Shown here: positions 36,629 through 47,433 of the stretch, in pieces
Numbering within the stretch: position 1 is the stretch's first letter
Layout: the number at the start of each line of letters is the position of its first letter
Assembly: GCA_000827205.1 (NCBI GenBank)
Contig: KN832566.1
Location: 638,543 to 702,542, forward strand
Direction: 5' to 3'
Source: Plicaturopsis crispa FD-325 SS-3
Taxonomy: Eukaryota; Basidiomycota; Agaricomycetes; Amylocorticiales; Amylocorticiaceae
DNA: 64,000 bases
Program-made: the position numbers and the translations under genes
The notes under the pieces: model-generated
What the model was told of the DNA's origin: nothing
The model's database searches: none
The model's input: only the letters and a program-made list of their open reading frames with translations

Positions 36629-37023
36629 CTACATATATCATTGCTGTATTTATCTCATCTTGCTTTTATGGTCCAAAGTCTCTTATACAGATACACAGAT
36701 ATGAAGTGGTCCTAAATCGGAACGTACGCATTGTCAGTCAGTACTTAGTCTTGGTACGCGGTACGGCAGTGGTACGGCGCGCCTTTGGCAGGTGAACGGC
36801 GCCATGCCGCGGCGCCGCGGCGCTACTGTCACCAATCCTTGTTTTCACACACACATTCTACCTCTCTCTACGCTCGGCCAACACTACACGATCCCGCTCG
36901 TGGCATCTTCTATCTGCGTTGCGCGGACAAATCTGTGAGTGTGTTATCGTTTGCGGTGTTGATACATATCCGATGTTGTCCAGTCTGGCTGATCAAACGG
37001 CGCTGTATAATTCGTAGATCGAC
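36629..37023. other. Intergenic spacer
   Basis: This 395 bp stretch lies between the PDI-like gene and family member 2, same strand. It is presumably the 3' UTR plus the promoter. Nothing else is visible. Confidence 0.35.
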
Positions 37024-38812
37024 ATGCCGCCAGAATCGCTGTCGAAACCGCTGCTGCCCGCTGCCTTCGTGAAGAAGATGCGGACAGATCCTATGATGGC
37101 GGGATTCCAGTCCCGTTCGTTCACTCAAGAAGGCCACGACAGGCGTTTGCAGTTGTTGTACTCCCCCATTGGCATGCTGCCAGACTACTTTTTCTTGGCA
37201 TTGGAAACGATTGCCCCGGATCCCGCAGGCGACGTTCGCGATAAAACACTCACATCTGTGAGGACCAAATTCACAGAGCTTCAATGTGCGGCCATCGAAG
37301 GTGATCCTCTCTGGGCGTGCGAGATAATCAAGCTTGGTTGCCCGATCGACTTGAAGTCCGAGGGCATGACGCCGCTGCTGCTCGCGCTACATTTGGGTCT
37401 CGATCGCCACTATTCATCCGACACCCAACGTAGTGTCACCGAGCGGACTGCTACGGTCAATCGACATCTTTTCATCGCGCGTGCGCTCATCGAGCAGCAT
37501 GCTGATCTCAATGTCAGCGTCGACGGGGCGAGCCCGCTTCTCATTGCGTGTATCCTTGCCCGGCACGGGTATTGGGATCTGGTTTCGCTTCTACTCCAGC
37601 ATGGCGCCAACCCATCACGGCTCCCTTCGTCTATTCCACTCCGCTTGAAGCACCTCGTGGAGGGCCCGGTGTTTCCGTCGGGTGCCATAAAGTCTCGTTT
37701 TCTGGCGCTCGTCAAATCATTTTCAAACAGCACCCGTCCTGCTCGACGATGCCCATGCTTTTCTGGCCAATCACTTGAGGACTGCCATAGCAGCGCCAAG
37801 GCGACACCCTACCCCCTTGGTTACGTCTGTTTCTGTGGGTCGGGAAAGACGTTCCGAAAATGTTGTGCTCGCCAGGGTAAATGCATGGAGGAGAAATGGT
37901 CCGAGAAAGAGCAGCGCATTATTGCGGGGTACTCGGCACAAGAATGGAATTCTCTGGGGAAAAGTGTTGATTCCAGCACGTCGAAGAACACCACAGGTTT
38001 AGAAAAAGAGGACTCCGTGCTTACAGTGGACGACCAAGCCAGCCGCAGTCAGGCACGGGAGAAGGGCAAGTTGGGCGTGTACAAGTGGATTGCAAGGCAA
38101 ATGTGCGCGAAAGGTACTCTTGATCCGGCATTCGGATACGCCGCTCAGAGGTTGACTTACTCCTGCGTCGTAACGTGCGATTATCTATTTCTCGTCATCC
38201 AGTGGCAAACTGATGTCAAATTTATATGCAGTCCGTCACTTCGACATCGTGATCTCAGTAGACACTCGGCGGGTTTGCTCCAAAAAGTATGGAACATGAG
38301 GATAGATGAATACATTGCGGCGGGCACCGACCCTCGGTCCAGGGAGGAGATTGAGAGAGCTGCAAAAATTGGCATCTACTTCGGGGCGCTGTACCGGACA
38401 TGCGAAGGACCAAAGTGCACAAAATTAGAGGGGCGCGATATCGTGAAGCTAAAGACATGCTCGAGGTGCAGCATCGTGCGTATCATATGATGCATCCAAG
38501 TCTGCCACGGCTTATCGCTTACATCAACTCTATGCTTCCCTCCCTCAGGCCCCTTACTGCAGCAAAGAATGTCAAACCGCGGCATGGACCCTCCATAAAT
38601 CAGAATGCGGTTCGGCCGATCAACGAGAACAGGCGCTGCCCGCTCAACTTATTTTCGGCAAACGGTATGAAGAGGTACTTACCAGTTTTATGTCTGGACC
38701 CCAGCAAGCTCTCGACACTCTCGGGCCTGAACTATTTCATTTGATGCTGGATGGCATGTTTCTCGACACCCCGGAACGTCGGGAGGAGGTGAAGGCCTGT
38801 CTTAAATATTGA
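37024..38812 (+). CDS. Ankyrin-like / SEC-C-like / MYND finger protein, family member 2 (subfamily II)
   Basis: The N-terminus MPPESLSKPLLPAAFVKKM defines subfamily II. Ankyrin-like units lie at about residues 85-200 (TELQCAAIEGDPLWACEII, EGMTPLLLALHLGL, DGASPLLIACILARHGYW, LLLQHGANPS). The SEC-C-like pair is CPCFSGQSLEDCH and CFCGSGKTFRKCC. An intron of about 60 nt lies near 38180-38230; its donor is slightly displaced relative to the other members. It leads to PSLRHRDLSRH and MRIDEYIAAGTDPRSREEI. The MYND finger is CEGPKCTKLEG, CSRCSI, intron, then PYCSKECQTAAW and HKSEC. The final exon continues to GPELFHLMLDGMFLD and ends ACLKY with stop at 38812. Only this member is on the plus strand. 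It is convergent with member 3. Confidence 0.87.
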
Positions 38813-39406
38813 AGGGAATACTCGCTAGCTTCCCTCCCCCGGGCCCGGTCCAAACCTCCGCCACTTTCCAGGATTGTACGACATAAATGTATCCGGATTT
38901 GCATCACGAAACGCCGAAATCTTGCGCATGTATCTACTGCTGAGCTACTGCGTAACATACTGGCATATACTATAGGATGATCGATGCATCGATGATTGCT
39001 TGAACTCCAATCAGACATATTGAAACTCGGACTTCAACCGCTTAATAAATACATTGAATACCGCCAATCTTACGAGCGCGTGAAAGTTGCAGTACACGCA
39101 TACGTATTTATTGCTGTACATTGTACACACTGGTCAAGATCGAGAACGCGGGATATGTTATACAGTACACAGTTTCGGGCGAGGTGCTGGGCTGCAGTGT
39201 ATATCTGCCCAAGAACAAAGTGCTTCGATCGGCTGTCAGGCGGGATTTTGCCTTGGGATGGACGGTAATCAAGACACGCTCAATCAATGGGAGATGCGAA
39301 TTGCCGTACCTGAGGTCGAGCAGTGTTGTCACGGTGGCATCGGGGGTTCGTAGAATCTTCAAGCGAGAAGGATTGGAAGTCCGAGTCGACAAAAGGTATG
39401 GCTCGC
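38813..39406. other. Convergent spacer between family members 2 and 3
   Basis: This 594 bp gap lies between two convergent family members. It is AT-richer than the exons and shows no recognisable gene. It may hold both 3' UTRs. Confidence 0.35.
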
Positions 39407-41059
39407 TCATTGTGAACGCGCCATTTCGGCAGCAAGCTTGGGAAGCATATACTCGTCGAAGGCAATTTGTGACGGTAACGCTTGTTCGTGTTGATTCGAG
39501 TTGCCACAGACACGTTTATGCGCAGCCCATGCAGAGGTTTGGCACTTGCGACCACAGTACACGGCCTAAGGCATTCGTCAGATAGATGCGAGAAGAGCGA
39601 CAACAGCGAAGGATTTGGAGCGCACTATTTTGCATTTCGAGCACACATTGAAGTTCGCGGAATCTCTCCCTTCTGCTCGAGTGCATCCAACGCCCTCGCA
39701 CTTTCTGTACAGCGCGCCGCCGGACAGGCCGATCTTCGACGCGCGCTCGATATCCTCCCGGGGCCGAGGGTCGGTGCCAAGATCGATGTACTCGTCGACG
39801 GCGGCATTCCACTGCTCTTTCCATTTCGCGCAGGTGAACTTGCTCGTGCCCCGCCCTTGTGGTCTAACAATAAAGCCGAAGAACGTGAGCTTGGGATAAC
39901 AGCAATATATACAACGAGCAACGTCCATTTACCTGGGAATAAAGTCGACTCGCCGTAGTGCATACCCGTAAGCATGGTCGGCTATACCCTTCGCACACAT
40001 TTCGACGGCGGCGGTCATCCGACCTCGCTTCATTGCCTCGTCAAAGACAGGGTTGGGCGGCCCCCCGCCCCAAAGGCCCTGCGTGCTCAGGAACGGCAGG
40101 GACCCGCGTAGTTGGGCTCCGAGGTCCTCCATGTCGCGTGCCTGCTTGAGTACGGAGAGCGGAACGTTCAATACTCTCTGCGACGACCCTCCTATCCACT
40201 GCTCACGGTCGTCCCATCTTTCCTCCAGGATGATATCCCGTCGACGGCAGCATTTGGCATAGGTTTTCGCAGACCCGCATTTGCAGATGAATTCGAGGGG
40301 ATAGGTGAGAGAGATGCTTAGGTTGTTGTGGCATGCAGCGAGTGTCTTGCCTGAGAAGCACGGGCAGAGGCGGTGAGGACGGGCTCGAGGTGCTGAAGCC
40401 CTCTCAGCAACGAGGGCATGATAACGGGCTTTGTCGGCAGCGGAATCTAGGAGATCGGCAGGGTGTTTAGCAAAGCCCGGGGGTGGCGTAAGCGGGGAGG
40501 TGTTTACACCGTGTGCGATCAACAGCGCGATGAGTTCCCAGCTGGCGGCAATGCATGCGAAATGCAGATATGTAGCGCCTTTCACCGCAAGGGTGATGTC
40601 TGCATGCTGTTCGATGAGTGTTCGGATGACGAATATATACCTCCGAATTTTGGCTTCGTGGTGCGACACAGGTTCTGACAGCGGAACGGTGCCTCGCAGA
40701 GGCTTCATGCACTGCAAAAGACAAGAAAACGCCATATACATGGGGGTGGCTCCCAGATGATTGGGAAGATCTATTGTGACACCTAAACGGATCGCTTCAC
40801 AGAGGAGGAGAGGATCTGCTTCGGCCGCAGCCAGGTGGGCCGTGGTTCGAAGGGGCGATGGAGGTTGCCCTGGGACAGTAGGGAATACGTGGCTATCTGG
40901 TGAAAGACAGTCTTCTTTGGCGATGGACACCATACCGAGACGTCGTAGATGGCCGGCTTCTTGAAAGACGAGCGAAGTGTAGCCCGGCGTCAACTCCGGA
41001 TCCGCCAGTATCTTTTTGACGAATGCCTCGGGCAGATGGGGCTTGGATAGTGGTGGCAT
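39407..41059 (-). CDS. Ankyrin-like / SEC-C-like / MYND finger protein, family member 3 (subfamily I)
   Basis: This is the closest relative of member 1. It starts MPPLSKPHLPEAFVKKIL. The ankyrin-like part has RTTAHLAAAEADPLLLCEA, LGATPMYMAFSCLL and ATYLHFACIAASWELIALL. The SEC-C-like pair is CPCFSGKTLAACH and CKCGSAKTYAKCC. The linker carries TQGLWGGGPPNPVFDEAM and ends DFIPR at the conserved phase-2 intron. PQGRGTSKF, AAVDEYIDLGTDPRPREDI and the MYND finger follow (CEGVGCTRAEG, CSKCKI, intron, VYCGRKCQTSAW, HKRVC). The last exon ends AFDEYMLPKLAAEMARSQ with stop at 39407. All zinc ligands are present. Confidence 0.87.
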
Positions 41060-41534
41060 ACTGGGACGATGGGATGGACTCAGGCTCTTGTATCGGATTG
41101 ACCTAGAGATGGGGTGAACACAACGTTGACGGTAAGAGGCAGGCGTCGTACCGCAGGTCAACTTCAATATAAGTAGCAGGGATTGATTGAGCTAGATTTG
41201 TACCATTTATGTGCTGTATGGGCACTCGTGCCAGTTACAGAACAGGCGTTAGGTTTTGGCTTTTTAGTGAAAAGGCATATCGACTGCCGGAAACGAACTC
41301 AAGACTCTGCGGGAACCACGACGATGGTCCAGAGATTATGTACAGATACAGTGCAATGCTTGACTGCAGGAGGAACGACATCTGATCCTGTTTATGGAAC
41401 TATTAGCGAGGAGATCACGAGAGGCGGCGACTCACCTAAGGATAATAGCTGTATGCGCACGATTGCCCATGGTATTCGCAGAAAAAACAACGATTCAGAC
41501 CATCATCACGACGCCTAGTATTATAAATTTAATT

Positions 41535-41665
41535 TCAACGCCTCATCGTAGACAGAATTAGGCGACCCATTCGCCGCCCCGTGCGTTCAGAACGGAGGAA
41601 GAGTGGATTCAACTTGGAATCTTCGTCGAAATCCGGCAAGTGAGAGCCCGAAGCACATTCTGCTG
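41535..41665 (-). pseudogene. Degraded fragment of the Ank/SEC-C/MYND family (subfamily I linker)
   Basis: Reading the minus strand in two frames gives LPDFDEDSKLNPL. A shifted stretch then reads PPF, stop, THGAANGSPNSVYDEA. This lines up with the linker of members 1 and 3 (GGFDDAAKARMMRVLPFLN, TQGVAGGPPDPVYDEM and TQGLWGGGPPNPVFDEA). At least one frameshift and one in-frame stop are needed. No neighbouring ankyrin or MYND portion is recognisable nearby, so this is a short relic of a lost copy. It lies about 480 bp upstream of the start of member 3, in the same orientation. Confidence 0.6.
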
Positions 41666-42006
41666 CAGGCGTTTGAAACCAGTATTCTTCACCTCCCTTT
41701 CTACGGGGATGATTCGCAGTAGCCTTGGACTGACAGAGAGGTAGACATGTCGTCCGCGCAAATACCAATGACCGTAAAATGCTTTGCCCTAACGCCAACG
41801 TACGGGCCCCAGGGTCGGGAATTGAAATGCGTGGTCCTAGGTTTGCTCAGTACCCAAGCCTTAGATGGCTTTGCCAGCAGTCACTGCGAGTGTCTGCCGC
41901 ACTGTCCGTCGACGTCCAGTCTGTATGGCCAGAATATGTGTACAAATTGTCGTGGAGGAAAGCAAAGAGCAAGTTCCGAATGCCGATTCACGTCCGTTCG
42001 GGCAGG

Positions 42007-42076
42007 TGTAAAATGCCGCGCCACTGCCGCGACTGCCGCGCATTACCGCGCTGGTCGACTGACTGCCGCGCATCTT
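42007..42076. repeat. Short cluster of CCGCGC-containing repeats
   Basis: Four or five copies of a motif like TGCCGCGC, spaced 9-20 bp, lie in a gene-free region. It is the smaller relative of the array at 43557. Confidence 0.6.
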
Positions 42077-43556
42077 GTCTGCGTCCATCATCCTTTCGCC
42101 CCAACCTCTCCTAGCTCCTGCAACATCCTCTCCTGCGGTTACTATGGCGCTGAGTCCGTAAGGACAACCTCCTCCGCACATAACATTGACAACGGCTTGG
42201 ACACCGTATCCGGTGCACCGTTGTATAGTATCGCTGGACTGGCGGGACCTCTTTCATTCCCGTATCTTCTCGCTGCAGAGACCTTGCTATCCTCATCATC
42301 ATCTACACTCGCAATGCCTCTCGCGTTCTCGGATTCAACTTCTATGTGCTATCAACTTCCACGATTGAACGTCAACCGGATTCCGGCCCCAACACCATGC
42401 TCGCCTACGCAAGCCTTGTGATGTGCTCCCAGGGGCCAGAGGAGGGTGCGCTGTGCGGGACATGCGGACCAGGGACAGCTGGACGGATTGGATAGATGGT
42501 GAGCTTCAGACTGTTTTCACTTCACCCAAACCTACAACATGTCGTCGATTTGCAGACTATGTATATATATGTACATCAATACCACTGCGTTTGCTTCAGC
42601 ACCCCCGTGTCCTCCAAGATACTCAAGGAAGTGTTCGCCGCTCGGAGGCTTACAGTAGATGCCTGCGGTCCGCGCGTGATGCTCTTGATAGAGCACGGTC
42701 ACACGCCCACATCGTTCCGTAGGATGGACACAATGCCACGGTGGTGCACGGAGTTGTCGCGGTCTCGCAGAGTCTCGCAGATGATCGGCTCACGGCACTG
42801 CTGCCTGCGGCCTGCTGGATGTGTGTACTTATATCATACTGTGCTTATGTACCTCTGAACAAATCACATATTGCTTACCTGACATCATTGAACTGGGCAA
42901 GTGCACCTCCGTAGCCACAGAGCACAGTGTCATAACATGTTTAGCGGCATGTTTTCTGGCCTAGTGGTACGTAGGCAGCGGGTCAACTTCAGGGAGGCAA
43001 GCATGTGCTGTCAGGACATAGAAAAATATGTATTCGGTACAGAGTATGGTACAACGTACAGAGTACATATGGTGCAACGGACACAAGAAGTTTGTAGGTA
43101 TTATATGTGTGAGTTTAAGCGTTTACGCAGGACACATGAGAAACTCATGGACCACATTGGAGCAATCTATGGAAGGACCTGCAATCAAGTCCTTCTTCGA
43201 CCCAAAACTCACAACGATGAAGGTTCTTTGCGTGTCAGGGTGAGTGAGTAGGGTCCGTGGTGGCATTGGTTGTGCTAGTGCGTCGTTACAAGAGTCTGCT
43301 ACTTAAGCATGAGAATATAAGTGACACATTTGCTAGCATGGCAAATGCACTCACACATGATAGTCCCTGATGGTGCCCTGCATCATGAATGCGAGGATGT
43401 CCTGGGTGCCTGTGATGCCGCCTCCGAGTACACAGCTCACAGCGGGTCATCTGCATTTGAGCCGCGTGTGTCGTCGAAGCTCCGCCGCGACGATATACTA
43501 CAGCGTCGACCTATTGACCGTGGGCCAATGAATGCATGGACGGTCCATGCAGTGTT

Positions 43557-43708
43557 GGGCAAGTGCCGCGCAGTGCCGCGCAAGTGACGCGCCCGGGCCA
43601 TTACCGCGCAAGTGACGCGCCATTACCGCGCAAGGGCCGCGCCACTACCGCGCAGTGCCGCGCCATTACCGCGCAGTGCCGCGCCAGTGACGAGCAAGTG
43701 CCGCGCAT
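43557..43708. repeat. Tandem array of 10-11 bp GC-rich units
   Basis: About fourteen units of 10-11 bp alternate between ATTACCGCGCA-like and AGTGMCGCGCC-like forms, giving an effective period near 21-22 bp. Units vary at two or three positions. No protein reading makes sense and no flanking target duplication is seen. An inverted version (GTGCGCGGCACTGCGCGGCA) appears about 250 bp downstream. Confidence 0.75.
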
Positions 43709-43961
43709 ACCATTTCGTGTGGCAAGGTAGAACATCTTGAGAGGGTCCGGACGACGAAGGTAGTGTCCAGGTCAGGCTCAAGGTAGGTGGTGAAGGCACA
43801 GGAGGATATGGACAGCGAGGATATGGGCAACGATTGACGGTGTCGAGCGCGTTTCGGGTAAAATACGACAGAAATCAGGGGAAATCTTTCAAGATTGTAG
43901 GATAAAATGCAGGCATCCGGTAAAATGTTCTTAGATTGGTGCAAAAGTGCATTTTGGTCCG

Positions 43962-43996
43962 GTGCGCGGCACTGCGCGGCAGTCCCGCGGTAAAAT
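43962..43996. repeat. Inverted copy of the GC-rich repeat motif
   Basis: The motif GCGCGGCA occurs twice here in the opposite orientation to the array at 43557 and is followed by CCCGCGGTAAAAT. The cluster at 42007 begins GTAAAATGCCGCGCC. The clusters could therefore bound a rearranged element, but no clean ends can be defined. Confidence 0.45.
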
Positions 43997-44246
43997 CTCT
44001 CTGCCCCGTCCGTTCGCCATCTGCGGCGCTGAGGCGAGCTTTAGCTCTTGTCTACAACGCTCACAAAGTCTGCAGTGCCTCGTCGTAATTCCTTATAGCT
44101 TTAGGAAGACGTTATACTAGCCAGATAGCAGTCAGTACAGTCTCATCCATACAGCTTGACGGACTATGCTCATACGTGCTTGCGATAGCTTCACTTGACT
44201 TGACAAAGTCCCAGGACTATCGAACTCACGGCGCGGACGTCTAGGG

Positions 44247-47077
44247 ATGAACGTCGCAGCTCTTCTCCAGGACTCGCCGTCTACGGAGGATAGGCGTAGG
44301 CGCCCAGCGAACCAAACATCACAGAACCAGCCACCGTCGGCATCGAGCCAGTCTCCAGAACACACCCGGCAGCAACAACCTCCACCGCCGCAACAGCCGC
44401 AGCCGTATCGAAGCCCGCCCTCTTACGCTGATTACCCACAACAGCAGCCAGCTGCACAACAGCATCTGTACGACTCACGGCGCCATGGACCTGCCCCCTT
44501 TAGCCAACAGCCCCGAGCGCAGGGAGCGTATATGGACTATCCTCCGCCCCAGCGGCCCTCGCAGTCGCCCCACATGAATCCTAGTGTCTACGACCCATCA
44601 CCCATGTATCACGGACCTCCTCCACCGACTACATCATCAAAAGATTTGGGACGCAGTCCCGCGATGGGCAGTCTGCGTGCGGCACACCCGGGTCCTGGTG
44701 GGCATCCGGGCTCTCCTTGGGAGCGGGACTCGTATAAACGTGCGTGCATGCACATAAATTGATTTTTTGCTTAATCGCTAACCCGGCACATGCACAGCAC
44801 CTGCTTCGGGACTTGAGACGTACGACGGTGGACTACGCGTCGGTGAGTAGCGCGCTCACACTGATACATACGTGCCGACTGATTTGCCTTCCAGGTGGTC
44901 CAGAGAGAGGCAGTCGTGACGTGCGTGAGCACCGGGATGCAGCACACGACCATGCATCAGCACACCACTCTCCGAGCGATGGCCTCCCACCACGCATTCC
45001 GTACACACGCCATCCAAAAGACAAAGCCCCGCGCCCCGATCGCGAGAGGCAACGCGACGGGGAGCGCGAAATCGCACGCGAACCGGAGAAGGATCTTACC
45101 GAACGAGAGCGCGAACGCGAACTTGAACGCCAGATTGCGAGGGAGCGGGAGAAGGAGCTCGGGGTGCGCGAACGGGAGCGTGAAAGGGAGCGAGAAGCAC
45201 TCGAGCGGGAGAAGGAGCTTGCTATGCGAGAGCGCGAGCGCGAGTGGGAACGTGAGCAGGACAAGGACGCAGCGGAGAGGGAACGTGAGCGCGACAGGGA
45301 GGACATGGATCACATTCGTGCCGTCGCAATCCACCGGCTCAAGAATACTGTGCCACACGTTCATGCCCCCGCCCCGCTCCCGCCGAACCAGCACCTACAC
45401 ACCGACCACCCCACGAAGCAAGCGCAGAACCAGTTCCAGTTCCAGGTGATGCTCGACGGGCAAGCACCGGCGCCCCTCGCGACCCTGCCCACCGGCCTCG
45501 GGCTGGGACTGACTTTGGACACGAGTGAGCGAGCACGCGAGAAGGCGGCGCGGGAACAGCAAGAGATCCCCAAGGAGCCGCCAGCGCTCTCGCCGGACAT
45601 GATCCACCACCTCGGCACATACCGCTACCCCAAACTGCCGTTCCCCCACTTCTTCCCGCCAACGCTCTCGCCGTCGCGGCGGCCCGCGCCGACGGAGACG
45701 CGCACGACCATCCTCGTGCCCGCGCTGCACCTCCCGACGTCCGCGCCGACGCGCCCGCGCATTTGGGGCGGCGGCGCGGCATCGGCGCATGCGCAGACAC
45801 GCCGCATATACACGGACGACAGCGACCCGTTCCTGTGTGCGCTGCACTCGGGGTACGTGTCATGGTCAGGAGCGCGCGAGGCGCGGCGGGCGGGCAAGGG
45901 GTGTAAGATTGTGCTCAGGGTCGTTCGCTGTGGGATGCGGGGGCTGGGGGACGGGCGGGGCGGGGAGGCGGGAGAGCTTGAGGTGGTTTGGCGGTTTGTG
46001 GGCGGCTGGGGCGCGAAATATATGGGAGGTGGTGAGGAGCGGGGCGAGGAGGATGATGGTAGGAGCCTGCTCAGTGCGGGTTGGGGCACCAGTCACGACG
46101 GGAGTGGGATAGAGGTCGTCAGCGCTGGATTCGTCGACGTATGTCTCTTTTATCTCGCACTGTCGCGGCCGCTAAATTTAATCACGCAGAAATGCGAAGT
46201 TGAACCGACGATACCGACCCGCTCGCAGCGCTTACATGAATACACGGCACGTCGTGCAGTGATCTGCAGCAGCTGCCCTGGTCCTCGCAAGAAAAGGCGA
46301 CGTATTGACAACTCGGCCATTGACGAAGACGCGGCTCTGAGTAATGCACGGACTATCGTGTTCGGCAATAACCACGCGGGGTGAGTACTCAAGTATATAT
46401 CTCATTATCGCTTTACGTCTGACAATGTACGCAGCTTCAAGTATGACCCGGAGTCACTCTCCACTGCAATGTTCCCGGAGAGCTCTAACGCACAAAAGAA
46501 ACGCCGCTTGAATCCGGACTCAGATGCCGAACCCGACGGTGGCATGGCTGTGGACAGTGACGCCCCTCGTACCGAACAATCGACTAGGCCGATCATCCTC
46601 GAGACAGAGACAGAACAGTTCATGCTGTCTTCGACAATGGAAGGGAAGCCTGGAGGCGGCACGCAGGAGCGGACATACACGCTTTCTTCCTTGACAGACA
46701 CTAAAACCGGTTCGGTCGCGTATGCCCTTGCTGCCGAAGTACGGGAAATGGGGTCAAGTGCAAACGTGCCCCAAGCAACCACAGATGCCCCTACACCGGC
46801 CTCTCTTGTTGTGCCGCCGCCATCTGACCCTTTACCAGATGCTGCCGCACCCACCTCACCGAAGGTCAACCCACCGTCGGAACCCGATGCCACTAGCGAT
46901 AAACCCAACCTTTCTCCACCGCAAGGACAACCATCCTCATCTACGGTTATCTCGCATGGCCTCGGTGAGGCACAGTTCTCCTTCAGCAAGGAGGGGATCA
47001 GTCTTGTCTATGGGGAAGGAAAGGCTGGGACTGCGCGTATGGACGTGCAGATGTGGCGCTGGGCTGCTCCCGCGTGA
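44247..47077 (+). CDS. RXT3: RXT3-like subunit of the Rpd3L histone deacetylase complex
   Basis: The N-terminal exon (MNVAALLQDSPSTEDRRRR) is Gln/Pro-rich. It is followed by a small exon (PASGLETYDGGLRVG) and a long charged helix of R-E-R-E repeats at about 45080-45310. The Rxt3 domain follows at about 45600-46250, with GTYRYPKLPFPHFFPP, TTILVPALHLP, RIWGGG and RIYTDDSDPFLCALHSGYV. A C-terminal segment carries PGPRKKRRRIDNS, KYDPESLSTAMFPE and a conserved-looking tail ending MDVQMWRWAAPA. In yeast Rxt3 is a subunit of the large Rpd3 deacetylase complex, which represses transcription. The charged repeat is probably a single alpha helix. Five or six introns are present. The start is the only ATG with a good context in the first exon. 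Confidence 0.87.
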
Positions 47078-47433
47078 GCCGTCCTGGGTGGACTGTATTT
47101 AAATCCGCTTTTGTTTTTTGCTAGTCCTGCCATTGCTTTATTGCTGTGTAGCTTTTTTCTGCGCTCAACCTGCCACCGTATTTTCCCTAGTGTTGTATCT
47201 CACAAAGTGAAAAGTCCATCCATGCCCGAGGCGGCGGCAAGCGCGACCAGGTGACTTATACGCGACGCGGGCTCGGTGGCGTCAGTTCGTTCGTCCGGCC
47301 TCGTCAAAATCAAAACATTTCGCTACCTAGTCAGCCATAGATCCAACCTCAAGACGAGCCCCAGACGTCCTGCTCGTGTACTTTCAGCCCGTCTTTCTCA
47401 TATCTCAAGTGAGAGAAACGCCGCGAAACCGCA
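47078..47433. other. Intergenic spacer
   Basis: This 356 bp stretch lies between RXT3 and the NIMA kinase, same strand. It probably contains the RXT3 3' UTR (T-rich, 47105-47165) and the kinase promoter. Nothing else is seen. Confidence 0.35.

Larger units (their letters stand above)
41060..44246. other. Gene-poor block of 3.2 kb
   Basis: Between family member 3 and RXT3 I find no intact gene. Open frames up to about 220 codons (for example 41747-42421 and 42901-43251 on the plus strand) have no recognisable domain. Their composition does not look coding. The block contains the family relic near 41535 and three clusters of a GC-rich CCGCGC-containing motif, listed separately. It should also include the RXT3 promoter close to 44246. 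Confidence 0.5.

Noticed and set aside
41747-42421. 224-codon open frame as a possible novel gene
   Set aside because: Its composition is irregular, no domain or signal is seen, and it crosses the CCGCGC repeat cluster at 42007.
43557-43708. CRISPR-like regular repeats
   Set aside because: Units are contiguous 10-11 bp tandem repeats without spacers, and the genome is eukaryotic.
44957-45863. Long open frames on the minus strand across the charged repeat of RXT3
   Set aside because: The R-E-R-E codon repeat has few stops in any frame. The plus-strand reading carries the Rxt3 domain and good splice sites.
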